A stretch of DNA of 64,000 nucleotides from W589 sp964611805 (GCA_964611805.1 CAZTBG010000001.1:62001-126000); one strand, 5' to 3'. Counted from the first letter of the stretch, positions 7,513-16,190 are shown. Made by a program: numbers and translations. The notes: a model not told the origin generated them from the sequence alone.

Positions 7513-8714
7513 CCAAAATCGCCTACTTCGACTGTTTTTCCGGGTGTAGCGGGGACATGATTCTGGGAGCGCTGCTCGATGCCGGTCTCGATTTGAACGA
7601 GCTGAAAAACGGGCTGGCAAGCCTGAACGTCAGCGGGTATGAACTAACAACCGAGAAGGTAAAACGTTCTTCCATAACGGCTACCAAGTTTAACGTGCTC
7701 ATAGACAAGGACACCCACCAAGACCACCGTTCACTAACCCATATAATCAATCTCATAGAAGACAGCCAGTTGTCCGACGACGTGAAGAAGCAGAGCAGCC
7801 GTATTTTCCGGCGCATCGGCGAGGTTGAGGCCAATATTCATGGTGTGCCGGTGGAAGAGGTCCACTTTCATGAAATCGGCGGTGTCGACTCTATCATAGA
7901 TATCGTTGGGACAGTATTCGCCCTAGAAGCTCTCCAGATAGAGCGCTGCTATTCATCACCATTGCCAGCGGGGAGCGGTTCCGTGGGGACTGCCCACGGG
8001 AGGTTGCCAGTCCCGGCACCGGCCACCCTGCGATTACTCGCTGAGGTAGGAGCACCACTGACCTCCGGACTCGAATCATCCCGTCCCCAGGGTGAGCTTG
8101 TTACTCCCACCGGCGCGGCACTGGTCACATCGCTGGCAACCTTCGGCCAGCCACAGATGAACGTTACCCGGATTGGTTACGGGGCAGGTAGTAAAGACTT
8201 TGCAGAGTGGCCGAATGTCGTGCGTATCTGGCTCGGCGAGCAGTCCGCAGCGGCCTACGGTGACGAACTCAGGTTACTTGAGACGAATATTGACGACATG
8301 AACCCCCAGATTTACGGCTATTTAATGGAGCAACTCTTCGCCGAAAAAGCTGCGGATGTCTGGTTCACTCCTATCCAGATGAAGAAAAACCGACCAGCCA
8401 TTATGCTCAGTGTGCTGGCACCAGCTCAGGCTGAATCCAGACTAACGGAGATAATAATGAGAGAGACCACTACACTGGGGATAAGGGTAAGACCCGTTTC
8501 ACGCCATATAGCTCAAAGGGAAATAATCGAAATCGACTCAACCCTGGGCCACGTGCGTGCCAAGGTCAAACGGTATTCGGGTGATATTCTGGCGATTTCT
8601 CCAGAATACGACGACTGCCGACGAATCGCCCTCGAACGAAATATGCCATTTCCTGAAGTCTATAGGATTGTAGACAAGGAAGTGCGCCAGTACCTGTCTC
8701 AAGACAATCCTTGA
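7509..8714 (+). CDS. larC: Nickel-insertion protein LarC (CTP-dependent cyclometallase)
   Basis: 401 residues. The N terminus FDCFSGCSGDMILGALLDAG and the histidine-rich segment VHFHEIGGVDSIIDIVG are characteristic of LarC; the C-terminal part includes LETNIDDMNPQIYGYLMEQL. LarC inserts nickel into the bisthiocarboxylate nucleotide using CTP. In Lactiplantibacillus LarC is made by ribosomal frameshifting from two ORFs; here it is one uninterrupted frame, so no frameshift is needed. No larA or other obvious user of the cofactor is in the window. It converges with the cooT-fur operon, 25 bp between stops. Confidence 0.95.
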   Translation: MTKIAYFDCFSGCSGDMILGALLDAGLDLNELKNGLASLNVSGYELTTEKVKRSSITATKFNVLIDKDTHQDHRSLTHIINLIEDSQLSDDVKKQSSRIFRRIGEVEANIHGVPVEEVHFHEIGGVDSIIDIVGTVFALEALQIERCYSSPLPAGSGSVGTAHGRLPVPAPATLRLLAEVGAPLTSGLESSRPQGELVTPTGAALVTSLATFGQPQMNVTRIGYGAGSKDFAEWPNVVRIWLGEQSAAAYGDELRLLETNIDDMNPQIYGYLMEQLFAEKAADVWFTPIQMKKNRPAIMLSVLAPAQAESRLTEIIMRETTTLGIRVRPVSRHIAQREIIEIDSTLGHVRAKVKRYSGDILAISPEYDDCRRIALERNMPFPEVYRIVDKEVRQYLSQDNP

Positions 8715-8739
8715 AAAAACTTACGTATTGAAGAATATT

Positions 8740-8940
8740 TCAGCCCTTCACTCCGGCGTCTTCCAGCAAGATGCTGTGGGCCATCAGGTCGATCTCTTTG
8801 ATTTGAGCGTTAATCTCTTTCTGCTCTCCAAAGAGGGTCTTTAACTGGAGCTTCCCGTCGTCAACAGTAACCGAGGCAACTTCCTCAAGGATAATCTCTT
8901 TCTTACCGCCCCGCTCAAAATACACCTTTGACAGGCACAT
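8740..8940 (-). CDS. CooT-family nickel-binding protein
   Basis: 66 residues from the ATG at 8940. The start MCLSKVYFE, with Cys2, matches the CooT family, whose founding member binds Ni(II) as a homodimer using Cys2. The rest (ILEEVASVTVDDGKLQLKTLFGEQKEINAQIKEIDLMAHSILLE) has the family's small beta-barrel pattern. An in-frame extension to 9042 exists but overlaps the upstream gene and lacks family similarity. It starts 1 bp after the stop of the 8942-9154 gene and sits opposite larC, strengthening the nickel theme. Confidence 0.85.
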   Translation of the reverse strand: MCLSKVYFERGGKKEIILEEVASVTVDDGKLQLKTLFGEQKEINAQIKEIDLMAHSILLEDAGVKG

Positions 8941-8941
8941 T

Positions 8942-9154
8942 TCAGACCTCCCTTTCCTCCAGTCTCTCCCGGGCCCGTGACAGAAACTGGCTGGCTTTGT
9001 CCATCTCTTCAGCGGCCTGACGGAGGTCTTCACCGACATCATCCGGTCCGGTCACCTTGTTCGCCCACTCCCGGAACTCCTGACCGTGTTCCTGGTTATG
9101 CTCTATCCAGTAGCCAAGCAGGGTCTTGAGCTTGGCCAGGTCATCATTACTCAA
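8942..9154 (-). CDS. Small acidic helical protein in the fur-cooT operon, unrecognised
   Basis: 70 residues, charged and predicted wholly helical, with a His/Glu-rich centre (YWIEHNQEHGQEFREW) that could bind a metal. No family is assigned. It lies between the Fur-family regulator (42 bp upstream) and cooT (1 bp downstream), so it is almost certainly co-transcribed with them. A metal-handling role, for example nickel storage or delivery, is inferred only from the context and the histidines. Confidence 0.72.
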   Translation of the reverse strand: MSNDDLAKLKTLLGYWIEHNQEHGQEFREWANKVTGPDDVGEDLRQAAEEMDKASQFLSRARERLEEREV

Positions 9155-9196
9155 TAGAACCCTCCATTCACTCTTTATTCACCGGTAACGCGACAA

Positions 9197-9619
9197 CTAC
9201 CGCCGACACTTGACACAGCGCCCATGAATGGCCAGATGCCTCAGGTCGGCAATGAAATCATGCTCCCGAAGGAGAGCATCCTTAAGTGGCTCCAGCAGCG
9301 ACTCATCAAGGTCAATCATAGCACCACATTCCTGACAGATAAGGTGGTGGTGGTGTCCCTTGTCCGCCGGGTGGTAGCGCACCCGGCCTCCTCCAAGGTC
9401 AGTCTCAGTCACCAGACCAAGACGCTTTAATAATTCCAGGGTACGGTAGACGGTGGAGATATTGACATTAGGATATTTGGCCACCACCTGTGAGTATATT
9501 TCCTCGGCGCTGATGTGGTCATCGCTCTCCTCAATGGCTGATACCACCATCAGCCGCTGTGGCGTCAGTCGGTAGCCCTGCTTATTCAGTGCATCAGTGA
9601 TATCTCGGTATTGTCCCAC
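9197..9619 (-). CDS. Fur-family metal-responsive repressor, possibly nickel (Nur-like)
   Basis: 140 residues. A winged-helix domain (YRLTPQRLMVVSAI; HISAEEIYSQV; VNISTVYRTLELL as recognition helix) is followed by the dimerisation domain with the metal site HHHHLICQECG and a C-terminal CVKC; the two CxxC pairs form the structural zinc site. Sequence alone does not separate Fur, Zur, Nur and PerR. Two things favour nickel: the genes downstream (cooT) and opposite (larBEC), and an operator resembling the Streptomyces Nur box. GTG start with AGGTGA upstream. Confidence 0.88.
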   Translation of the reverse strand: MGQYRDITDALNKQGYRLTPQRLMVVSAIEESDDHISAEEIYSQVVAKYPNVNISTVYRTLELLKRLGLVTETDLGGGRVRYHPADKGHHHHLICQECGAMIDLDESLLEPLKDALLREHDFIADLRHLAIHGRCVKCRR

Positions 9620-9654
9620 CTATCTTCACCTGACCATCAATCATCCCAAAAGGC

Positions 9655-9683
9655 ATCATACCACATCGGGGAGATAAATGCAA
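9655..9683 (-). promoter_or_regulatory. Promoter of the fur-cooT operon, -35 inside the palindrome
   Basis: On the minus strand: -35 TTGCAT (9683-9678), exact 17-bp spacer, -10 TATGAT (9660-9655), leader of about 30 bases to the GTG at 9619. The -35 hexamer is the inner half of the palindrome at 9675-9696, so a bound repressor would block RNA polymerase directly. Confidence 0.6.
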
Positions 9684-9696
9684 CAGTTTGCATTTA
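9675..9696. promoter_or_regulatory. 22-bp perfect palindrome, candidate Fur-family operator
   Basis: Half-sites TAAATGCAA (9675-9683) and TTGCATTTA (9688-9696) are perfectly complementary around a 4-bp centre. The core TGCAA-N4-TTGCA is close to the published Streptomyces Nur consensus (tTGCaa-N5-ttGCAA), one base shorter in the spacer. A further TTGCAA half-site is at 9704-9709. It covers the -35 of the promoter for the regulator gene, implying autoregulation. Confidence 0.65.
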
Positions 9697-9765
9697 CAAT
9701 CGCTTGCAAGAGCTAAATCAAAAACTGCGTAGTAGCTGAGTACCTGTTTGAGCGTCTCTCACTAC

Positions 9766-10617
9766 CTATATCTGGCTGTAACCGCTTCCGGGACGTTCAA
9801 CGCCAGCACCCCGACCCTCCTTTATCCAGCCAAATTCCTTGAGGATTTGCTGGCTGTAGGTGACCCGTCCCGTCACCTTATCGAGAGGTTCGGAAGCCAG
9901 GAGGAGGATAGCCCGGGCCATCATCTCGGGTGGCTCACCTCTGGGGTCGTCCATACCACTGACCAGCTTGTGGTAGACAGTGCCGGGTGTTGGTACGACC
10001 AGTGAAGGGGAGACACAGGTGACTGATACACCATATTGATATACTTCCTGGGCGAGCCCCTGGGTAAAGCGCTCCAGGGCCGCTTTCTCGGCACCATAGA
10101 GCGTGCCGCCACGCTCTCCGCCGGTGGACTCTTTATAGGGGCCACGCCCCGGCCCGATAGCTGCCCCCGAAGACACGTTAACGATAGCCCCGCTGCGCCG
10201 CTCCACCATGTCCTGCAATACCGCCTGGCTGAGAATGAACGGGCCGTGAAAATTGACCGCGAATGAACGCAGCCACTGGCGCACCGGGAAGTCCTTGACC
10301 GGTATGAAGTAGGTCAGGGCGGCATCATTGACCAGAACATCCACCGGACCAAAGGTTGCTTTAGTCTTGGCCACCAGGTCACGACAGCTCTCCTCCTTAG
10401 AGATATCGGTCGGTATTGCGAGTGCCGTACCACCAGCGGCCTCGATTTCTGACACTGTGGTCGACAGCGAGCCCTCCAGGATGTGGTCGCCCTCACCCAT
10501 GGTGCGTGCCGCACAGGCCACTTCAGCCCCCTCTTTGGCGAACAGGATGGCAGTCGCCTTACCGATACCGCGGCTGGCGCCGGTGACGATTGCCACCTTT
10601 CCATCAAGCTTACCCAT
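9766..10617 (-). CDS. Short-chain dehydrogenase/reductase (SDR) family oxidoreductase
   Basis: 283 residues from the ATG at 10617, chosen because GGAGGTC lies just before it (10630-10624); an 18-residue in-frame extension would overlap dtd. The Rossmann motif is TGASRGIGKA. A catalytic Ser lies in VNVSSGAAIG and Tyr/Lys in LYGAEKAALE. Residues CVSPSLVVPTP follow, where classical SDRs have the PG substrate loop. An NAD(P)H-dependent soluble oxidoreductase; substrate cannot be told from sequence. It follows dtd by 46 bp on the same strand. Confidence 0.87.
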   Translation of the reverse strand: MGKLDGKVAIVTGASRGIGKATAILFAKEGAEVACAARTMGEGDHILEGSLSTTVSEIEAAGGTALAIPTDISKEESCRDLVAKTKATFGPVDVLVNDAALTYFIPVKDFPVRQWLRSFAVNFHGPFILSQAVLQDMVERRSGAIVNVSSGAAIGPGRGPYKESTGGERGGTLYGAEKAALERFTQGLAQEVYQYGVSVTCVSPSLVVPTPGTVYHKLVSGMDDPRGEPPEMMARAILLLASEPLDKVTGRVTYSQQILKEFGWIKEGRGAGVERPGSGYSQI

Positions 10618-10663
10618 AAGATTGACCTCCTTTGCTTTCTTTAGAAAACGGTCTATTACCCGC

Positions 10664-11128
10664 TTATGCATTCCTGGGGAGATGCCTGTCCCGGCTGTCC
10701 AGCATAATGGTCACCGGGCCGTCGTTATGTATCTCAACCTGCATGGACTGCTGGAAGCGTCCTGTAGACACCCTTAGGCCGGTAGCACCGGCCTGCTCCA
10801 CACACCGCTGGAACAGTGCCTCAGCAAGGTCGGGTGGAGCCGCATCGGTGAAGCTGGGTCGGCGCCCTTTGCGGGTACTGGCAAGCAGGGTGAACTGACT
10901 GATGAGGAGCAGTTCTCCTTCAATATCCAGAGCGGAAAGATTGAACTTGCCATCTTCATCAGCAAAGATGCGTAGACCGACTATTTTCTGCACCAGGTAT
11001 TTGACATCCTCCCCGGTATCCCCGTCAGCCACCCCGACAAAGACCACCAGCCCCCGCCCAATGCTGCCGACTACCTCGCCACCAACACTCACCGAGGCAT
11101 GGCTAACCCGCTGCAGCAGCGCTTTCAC
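10664..11128 (-). CDS. dtd: D-aminoacyl-tRNA deacylase
   Basis: 154 residues, full length. Both active-site signatures are present: SQFTLLA (about residues 86-92) and the C-terminal NDGPVT, which form the cross-subunit Gly-cisPro-type chiral filter. Removes D-amino acids (and glycine mischarged on tRNA-Ala) from tRNA in the cytosol. The start overlaps the stop of the FmdB-like gene by 4 bp, so the two are translationally coupled. Confidence 0.94.
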   Translation of the reverse strand: MKALLQRVSHASVSVGGEVVGSIGRGLVVFVGVADGDTGEDVKYLVQKIVGLRIFADEDGKFNLSALDIEGELLLISQFTLLASTRKGRRPSFTDAAPPDLAEALFQRCVEQAGATGLRVSTGRFQQSMQVEIHNDGPVTIMLDSRDRHLPRNA

Positions 11129-11412
11129 CCGTCAGGCCCCTTTGCCCTTTCACCAGCAGGCGACTTTTCTTTGCCAGCATCGGACTCGCCACTCCCTTTG
11201 CCACCAAACTCTTTGCTGCCATCACCGCCACTGTTCCCACGGCTGTCTGTCACATAGAAACCACTACCCTTAAATATTATTGGTGCCGGGTAGAATACCC
11301 GCCGACTGATCCCCTGACACTTGGGGCATTCCGCCAGTGGGGCATCATCAAATCCCTGACGCTTGTCAAAGCGGTAGTGGCATGAATTACACTCGTATTC
11401 GTAGATGGGCAC
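11125..11412 (-). CDS. FmdB-family zinc-ribbon protein
   Basis: 95 residues. The N-terminal zinc ribbon MPIYEYECNSCHYRF with CPKC, followed by the hallmark KGSGFYVTD, is the FmdB/CxxC_CxxC_SSSS regulator family. The C-terminal 40 residues are a low-complexity Gly/Ser/Lys/Glu tail. Function in the family is poorly defined (FmdB was named as a regulator of formamidase). It leads the fmdB-like gene - dtd - SDR group. Confidence 0.88.
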   Translation of the reverse strand: MPIYEYECNSCHYRFDKRQGFDDAPLAECPKCQGISRRVFYPAPIIFKGSGFYVTDSRGNSGGDGSKEFGGKGSGESDAGKEKSPAGERAKGPDG

Positions 11413-11523
11413 CGTATCACCTCACAGGATATGTTTCGGAAATTGTTTGCACGCAATCAAGACTGATTATACCCTTTTCCGCTTCCGTCTGCCAAATTTA
11501 ACTATAGAAGTTGTTGCCGCTGG

Positions 11524-13038
11524 CTAGACCATCTTACGCTTCCACCTGCCGGTCTTAAAATACACCGTGTAGATAACGGCTCTCACGACAACGGCCGAGA
11601 CCACTCCCCAGCGTACTCCATAGACACCAACCGAGGTATATCTGGGTAGGAAATACGCCATCGGCACCTGCACGAGCCACATTGTAGCTAGTGTCGTCGC
11701 CATTGTTATCATGGTATCACCAACCCCATTGAGACACTGGGTCAGTACCATCACCGAGCCGAAAACCATGAAGTTCACGATTTCAATCCGGAGGAAGTCA
11801 CCACCCAAGGCCACCAGGTCAGGGTCACTATTAAAGATTTTGATTATCCCTTCGGCGTAGAAAAACACCAGCGTCGAGGATACCACCATAAGAGCTGTAA
11901 AGAGACCGGCCGCTATCCAGCCTGTCCTTTCGGCACGTTCTGGCTGTTTTGCCCCCAGGTTCTGACCAGCAAGCACACCAGCGGCCTGCCCCAACCCCTG
12001 GCCGGCCATCTGGGCGAACACACCCACCCTCTGGATAAGCGTGTGAGCCGTCACGGCGACGGTACCGAAGGGTGAGATGAATGCGACCAGTAACATATTG
12101 GCAAAGCTACGGTTCATGCCGCTGACCGAGGCGGGAATGCCAACCCGAATGAGACGCCAGATGATATTTCGGTCAAAGCTGAAGTTTTTCAGGCTCATTT
12201 TCAGGCGTGAGTGGCCAATATGAACGAACCGCCAGATGGCCAGATGTCCTAAGGCCCGACCGACAACACCGTAGCTACTGTGCCTGGTCCCCTGCAACCA
12301 CCGAGTCCGCTCCAACCCTATTGAACGTCCGGCAAAGAGTGCCCCCAGGCATATCGTAGCCCCCAAACTCTGGGAAAAGACATTGGTCAGAGCAGCACCA
12401 CTGACTCCCATACGGGGGAATATCCACCAGCCCAAGACGAGGAAAGGACTCAGGGCCACGTGGAACACCCGGAAGACAACCGAGGCCAGCATTGGTGTCA
12501 TGGCGTCACCGGAAGCCTGCATGGCACTCTCTCCCATCATGCGGAAGGACATCGCCACCGAACCGACGAACATGATACGCATGTAGGCTGCCCCTTCGCT
12601 GACCACGTCCTCCTCCAGCCCGAAAATGCGCATTATCGGCTCTGCCAGAAGGATGCCAACGATAGCCATGATGATTGAGAAGGCAACACTGACAACCAGG
12701 GCTTGCTGGGCTACGTGATTGGCACTCTCGTTGTTTCCGGCACCAACAAAACGGGCAACCAGGGCCCTGGTACCGGTGGTCAATCCCATCCGCAGGGAAT
12801 TCACTACCATCACCGCAGTACCGGCAACACCAACTCCAGCCAGTGATGCCTCGCCCAACCTGCCCACCCATACGAGGTCAATGGTGGGACCAATCATTGT
12901 CAGGATGGCGTTAACCGACATCGGCCAGCCCAGAGATAGGAGATTCTTGGTAATACTTCCCTTAGTCCAGTCCCTGGCAAAAACACCACGCCTTCCGCCG
13001 TATGCTTCAGCCTCTACGTTCTCTTCTGTCTCGTCCAT
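11524..13038 (-). CDS. MATE-family efflux transporter (second of a tandem pair)
   Basis: 504 residues with twelve hydrophobic segments in two repeats. The start of the transporter region is SLGWPMSVNAILTMIGPTIDLVWVGRLGEASLAGVGVAG, typical of MATE/NorM proteins, and the second half has GQGLGQAAGVLAGQNLGAKQPERAER. An unusually long, basic cytoplasmic loop of about 60 residues joins the two halves (roughly 230-290). It should exchange Na+ or H+ for organic cations or drugs at the inner membrane. It lies 12 bp after its paralogue, with which it shares GRWKRK near the end. Confidence 0.92.
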   Translation of the reverse strand: MDETEENVEAEAYGGRRGVFARDWTKGSITKNLLSLGWPMSVNAILTMIGPTIDLVWVGRLGEASLAGVGVAGTAVMVVNSLRMGLTTGTRALVARFVGAGNNESANHVAQQALVVSVAFSIIMAIVGILLAEPIMRIFGLEEDVVSEGAAYMRIMFVGSVAMSFRMMGESAMQASGDAMTPMLASVVFRVFHVALSPFLVLGWWIFPRMGVSGAALTNVFSQSLGATICLGALFAGRSIGLERTRWLQGTRHSSYGVVGRALGHLAIWRFVHIGHSRLKMSLKNFSFDRNIIWRLIRVGIPASVSGMNRSFANMLLVAFISPFGTVAVTAHTLIQRVGVFAQMAGQGLGQAAGVLAGQNLGAKQPERAERTGWIAAGLFTALMVVSSTLVFFYAEGIIKIFNSDPDLVALGGDFLRIEIVNFMVFGSVMVLTQCLNGVGDTMITMATTLATMWLVQVPMAYFLPRYTSVGVYGVRWGVVSAVVVRAVIYTVYFKTGRWKRKMV

Positions 13039-13050
13039 CTCTCTTCGCAG

Positions 13051-14559
13051 TTAAACTCGCTTCCGCTTCCATCTTCCGGTGCGAAAATAGACCAGGTACA
13101 ATACCGAGCTCACGATGAACCCAGCCGACATCGCCCAGCGTACGCCGAACACCCCCAGGTCTCCCACCTTAGGCAGGAAAAACGCCAGCGGCACCTGCAC
13201 CACCCAGGCAGTTATCAGACTGAAAATCATCGGGGGAACGGTGTCACCGGACCCAGAGAGCACGTTCATCAGGGTGGAGGTGAAACCCATGACCAAGTAA
13301 CCAGCCACGGCAATCCTCACGTAGGTCACGGCGACATCCAACAGGCCTGATTCAGAGTTAAAGATACTTATTATCTGTGCCGGTATGAGCAGCAGCAACA
13401 GCGCACAGGATATCAGGAAGCCTTCGGACATCATCAGTGATATCCAGGCGCTCCGCTCCGCACGGTCCGGTTTATTCGCGCCGAGATTCTGTCCCGCCAG
13501 CACGCCAGCCGCCTGGCCAAAAGCCATGCCCGGTATGAAAAGCACCATCTCAACACGCTGAACGATTGAGTGGGCAGCTACGGCAAACGTGCCGAAGGGA
13601 CTGACGAAAATCATCAGGACGAACTGGCTGGCGGTACGCTGCATACCGGAGATCATGGCCGGGATGCCAATCTTAACGATACGCCAGATGATATCGGTAT
13701 CAAAGCGGAAATTCCGGAAACTGAGCCGTAACCGCGATGGTCGATTCCGGGGAATCCACCAGAAGAAGCGTGACCCCGTCTGACGCCCGGCTTCGTCCTG
13801 CCCGGCGCGGCCGATGAATACAAGAGCCCTGCCTCTGCCGAGAAACCATAGCCCCAGGATAACACCAAGGCTATACGAAATGATGCTGGTCACAGCGGCT
13901 CCTCTGACGCCGAGCTGCGGGAATATCCACAGTCCGAAGATAAAAAACGGGGAGAGCGTCACGTGAACCAGCCGGTATATGGTGGCGGTTACCATCGGGG
14001 TAACGGCATCGCCGGAAGCCTGCATGACACCCTCCACCATGAAGCGGAACGATACCGCCGCCATACCGACGAACTGGATTCTCAGGTAGGGGACACCTTC
14101 TGTCATGACATCAGGTTCAAGTCCGAATATCCCGAGTATCCGCTCCGCGAAGAAGATACCCACCAGCGCCACCAGCAGGGCAAACCCACCGCTAACGATA
14201 AAGCCCTGCTGGGCCACCAGGTTGGCGCTGTCCGGGTCCCTAGCGCCGACGAATCGGGCAATCAGGGCCCTCATCCCCATGACCAGGCCCATCATGGCCC
14301 CCATGGTAATCTGAACAGCGATGCCAGCCACGCCGACCCCGGCCACCGAGGCCGACCCGAGCTTACCCACCCATATCATGTCGATGGTGGGACCGAGCAT
14401 CATCAGAGTGCTGGTGATGACCATCGGCCAGGACAGCTTCAGGAGATTTCCGAAGATACTGCCCTGAGTCCAGTCACGGCCGAAGGCATCCGGCCCCTCA
14501 CTGTATCCCCCAGCTCCTCTCCCATCCACAGTCTGCCCACTAGTCCCTGATTGCTCCAC
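13051..14559 (-). CDS. MATE-family efflux transporter (first of a tandem pair)
   Basis: 502 residues, collinear with the neighbour at 11524-13038 through both lobes: DAFGRDWTQGSIFGNLLKLSWPM versus the neighbour's FARDWTKGSITKNLLSLGWPM. Both have the same GPTIDxxWVGxLG motif, the same long inter-lobe loop and the same GRWKRK near the end. The two are tandem duplicates that have diverged well. A heterodimeric or paired transporter is conceivable, but MATE proteins normally act alone. Substrate unknown. No regulator gene is adjacent. Confidence 0.92.
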   Translation of the reverse strand: MEQSGTSGQTVDGRGAGGYSEGPDAFGRDWTQGSIFGNLLKLSWPMVITSTLMMLGPTIDMIWVGKLGSASVAGVGVAGIAVQITMGAMMGLVMGMRALIARFVGARDPDSANLVAQQGFIVSGGFALLVALVGIFFAERILGIFGLEPDVMTEGVPYLRIQFVGMAAVSFRFMVEGVMQASGDAVTPMVTATIYRLVHVTLSPFFIFGLWIFPQLGVRGAAVTSIISYSLGVILGLWFLGRGRALVFIGRAGQDEAGRQTGSRFFWWIPRNRPSRLRLSFRNFRFDTDIIWRIVKIGIPAMISGMQRTASQFVLMIFVSPFGTFAVAAHSIVQRVEMVLFIPGMAFGQAAGVLAGQNLGANKPDRAERSAWISLMMSEGFLISCALLLLLIPAQIISIFNSESGLLDVAVTYVRIAVAGYLVMGFTSTLMNVLSGSGDTVPPMIFSLITAWVVQVPLAFFLPKVGDLGVFGVRWAMSAGFIVSSVLYLVYFRTGRWKRKRV

Positions 14560-14654
14560 TACTCCTTACTCTGCAAAAACAAATAATCTCTCCACCGCAG
14601 GGTACGAGGCCCCATTAGTCTCAATATTAGCTGTACACGGGATAGCTAAAACAT

Positions 14655-16058
14655 TCAAGCCGGCAAGCTCAACAGTCCCGCCTGCTCGATTGCTCCAGCC
14701 ACTACAAAGAGCGAGCCGGTAACGCAAATCAGGTCCCTGTCTCCCGCCCAGTCCAGGGCGAGGGGCAGGGCAATTGAGATATCATCCGTTTCTTCAGCTT
14801 TAACACCATGCCGGGCGAACTCAGCCACTATCGGGGCAGTAGCCATCGCCCGGGGATGAACCGAGCGCGTAACAATTACCCGGTCAAAGAAATGTACCAG
14901 CTCCGAGACCACTCCGCTGAGGTCCTTGTCCGCAGAAAGCCCCATAATCAAAATAGCATGGTCAAAATTGAAGTACTGCTCCAGTGACTGTCTCAATCGC
15001 CCGGCAGAATCAACGTTATGGGCGCCATCGACCACGATAAGGGGCTTGTGACTTAAAATCTGGAGTCGGCCTTCCCACTGCACCTTCGCCAGTCCGTTCT
15101 GTATGCTTTCTACCGTGATTTTCGGGCAGTGCGCCGCCAGCACCTCCAGTGCGGCTACCGCCGCCGCGGCGTTGTCCAGCTGATACTGCCCCAGCAACGG
15201 TATCGAAAGTGAGTAGCTATTCAGTCTACCCTCCACCTGAAAGAACTGCCTCTCCAATTCATAACGGGGATTGTGCCAGGTAACATCCCGGCCTACTCTG
15301 ATTAGCTCCGCCTTGTGGTCACGGCATGCCTCCTCAAAGACGCGGTCCACTTCCTCAGTCTGGGGAGAAATCACCACAGGGATACCGTCCTTAATAATTC
15401 CGGCCTTCTCGGCGGCAATCTCAGCCAGGGTATTGCCCAGAACCTCGGTATGCTCAAGACTGATTGATGCGATGACACAGACCTCGGGGTGAACAACATT
15501 GGTGGCATCGAGACGGCCACCCAGCCCCACCTCTATCACCTGGAAATCAACCCCCTTACGGGCAAAGTGGGCGAACCCCAGCGCTGTCAGTATCTCAAAG
15601 GTGGTCAACTCACCGTAGGTAGCAGCCTCGTTCACAGCCTCAATCTCGGGGCGAATCTCATCCACCAGGGCAACCAGCTCCTCATTGGATATCATCTGCC
15701 AGTCCACCCGCATACGCTCGTTTAATAAGTGGAGATGCGGTGAGGTGAAGAGACCGGTAGTATACCCGGCGGCAGTCAGGGCGGAGGCCACCATCGCGGC
15801 GATGCTCCCCTTCCCCTTGGAACCGGCGATATGGACGGTGCGGGCCTTCAAGTGGGGACTGTCCAGCCTCTTCAGCAGTTCGTCCATGCGTCGCAGGTCA
15901 TAAGTAACCCGGGTACGCGGACCGGGTTGCCTCTCCTGGTCGATGAAGCTGTAAATGTAGTCTAGCGCCTGTTGATAGCGACTGTCCGTCTGCCTGCCCT
16001 CAAACCTGGTATCAAAAAGGAAGGGGGAACAGCCACTGGCTCTGCCCCCCGTTACCAT
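14655..16058 (-). CDS. folC: Bifunctional folylpolyglutamate synthase / dihydrofolate synthase
   Basis: 467 residues. The Mur-ligase-type ATP loop is IAGSKGKGSIAAM, followed by GLFTSPHLHLLNERMRV and EVGLGGRLDATNVV, the FolC signatures; the C-terminal ligase domain has VVDGAHNVDSAGRL. It adds glutamate to dihydropteroate and extends folate polyglutamates. The N terminus has about 20 extra residues (MVTGGRASGCSPFLFDTRF) before the conserved start. Divergent from korD; a promoter at 16079-16108 gives a short leader of about 14 bases with no Shine-Dalgarno sequence. Confidence 0.92.
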   Translation of the reverse strand: MVTGGRASGCSPFLFDTRFEGRQTDSRYQQALDYIYSFIDQERQPGPRTRVTYDLRRMDELLKRLDSPHLKARTVHIAGSKGKGSIAAMVASALTAAGYTTGLFTSPHLHLLNERMRVDWQMISNEELVALVDEIRPEIEAVNEAATYGELTTFEILTALGFAHFARKGVDFQVIEVGLGGRLDATNVVHPEVCVIASISLEHTEVLGNTLAEIAAEKAGIIKDGIPVVISPQTEEVDRVFEEACRDHKAELIRVGRDVTWHNPRYELERQFFQVEGRLNSYSLSIPLLGQYQLDNAAAAVAALEVLAAHCPKITVESIQNGLAKVQWEGRLQILSHKPLIVVDGAHNVDSAGRLRQSLEQYFNFDHAILIMGLSADKDLSGVVSELVHFFDRVIVTRSVHPRAMATAPIVAEFARHGVKAEETDDISIALPLALDWAGDRDLICVTGSLFVVAGAIEQAGLLSLPA

Positions 16059-16078
16059 CAGGGAAATGCCCGCTTGAA

Positions 16079-16108
16079 ATTATATCATCAATATCGAAAG
16101 GGCCACAA
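16079..16108 (-). promoter_or_regulatory. Predicted promoter of folC
   Basis: Minus strand: -35 TTGTGG (16108-16103), 18-bp spacer, perfect -10 TATAAT (16084-16079). Confidence 0.45.
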
Positions 16109-16190
16109 CCTGAGGAAGCCCCGGGCTATTGCGGGGGGTATAACAATACAACAAAGAAAGGCAGCCCTGCCGCACCACGATGGTACCCGT

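Noticed and set aside
7509..8714. Programmed frameshift in larC as in Lactiplantibacillus
   Set aside because: larC is one continuous frame.
8740..9042. Longer form of the CooT protein starting at 9042
   Set aside because: The extra residues overlap the upstream gene; family members start with MCLxK, so ATG 8940 is correct.
13963..14550. A 195-codon open frame opposite the first MATE gene, with other long antisense frames in gyrA, korA and nadB
   Set aside because: No ribosome site and low-complexity composition; they mirror the codon use of the real genes on the other strand.
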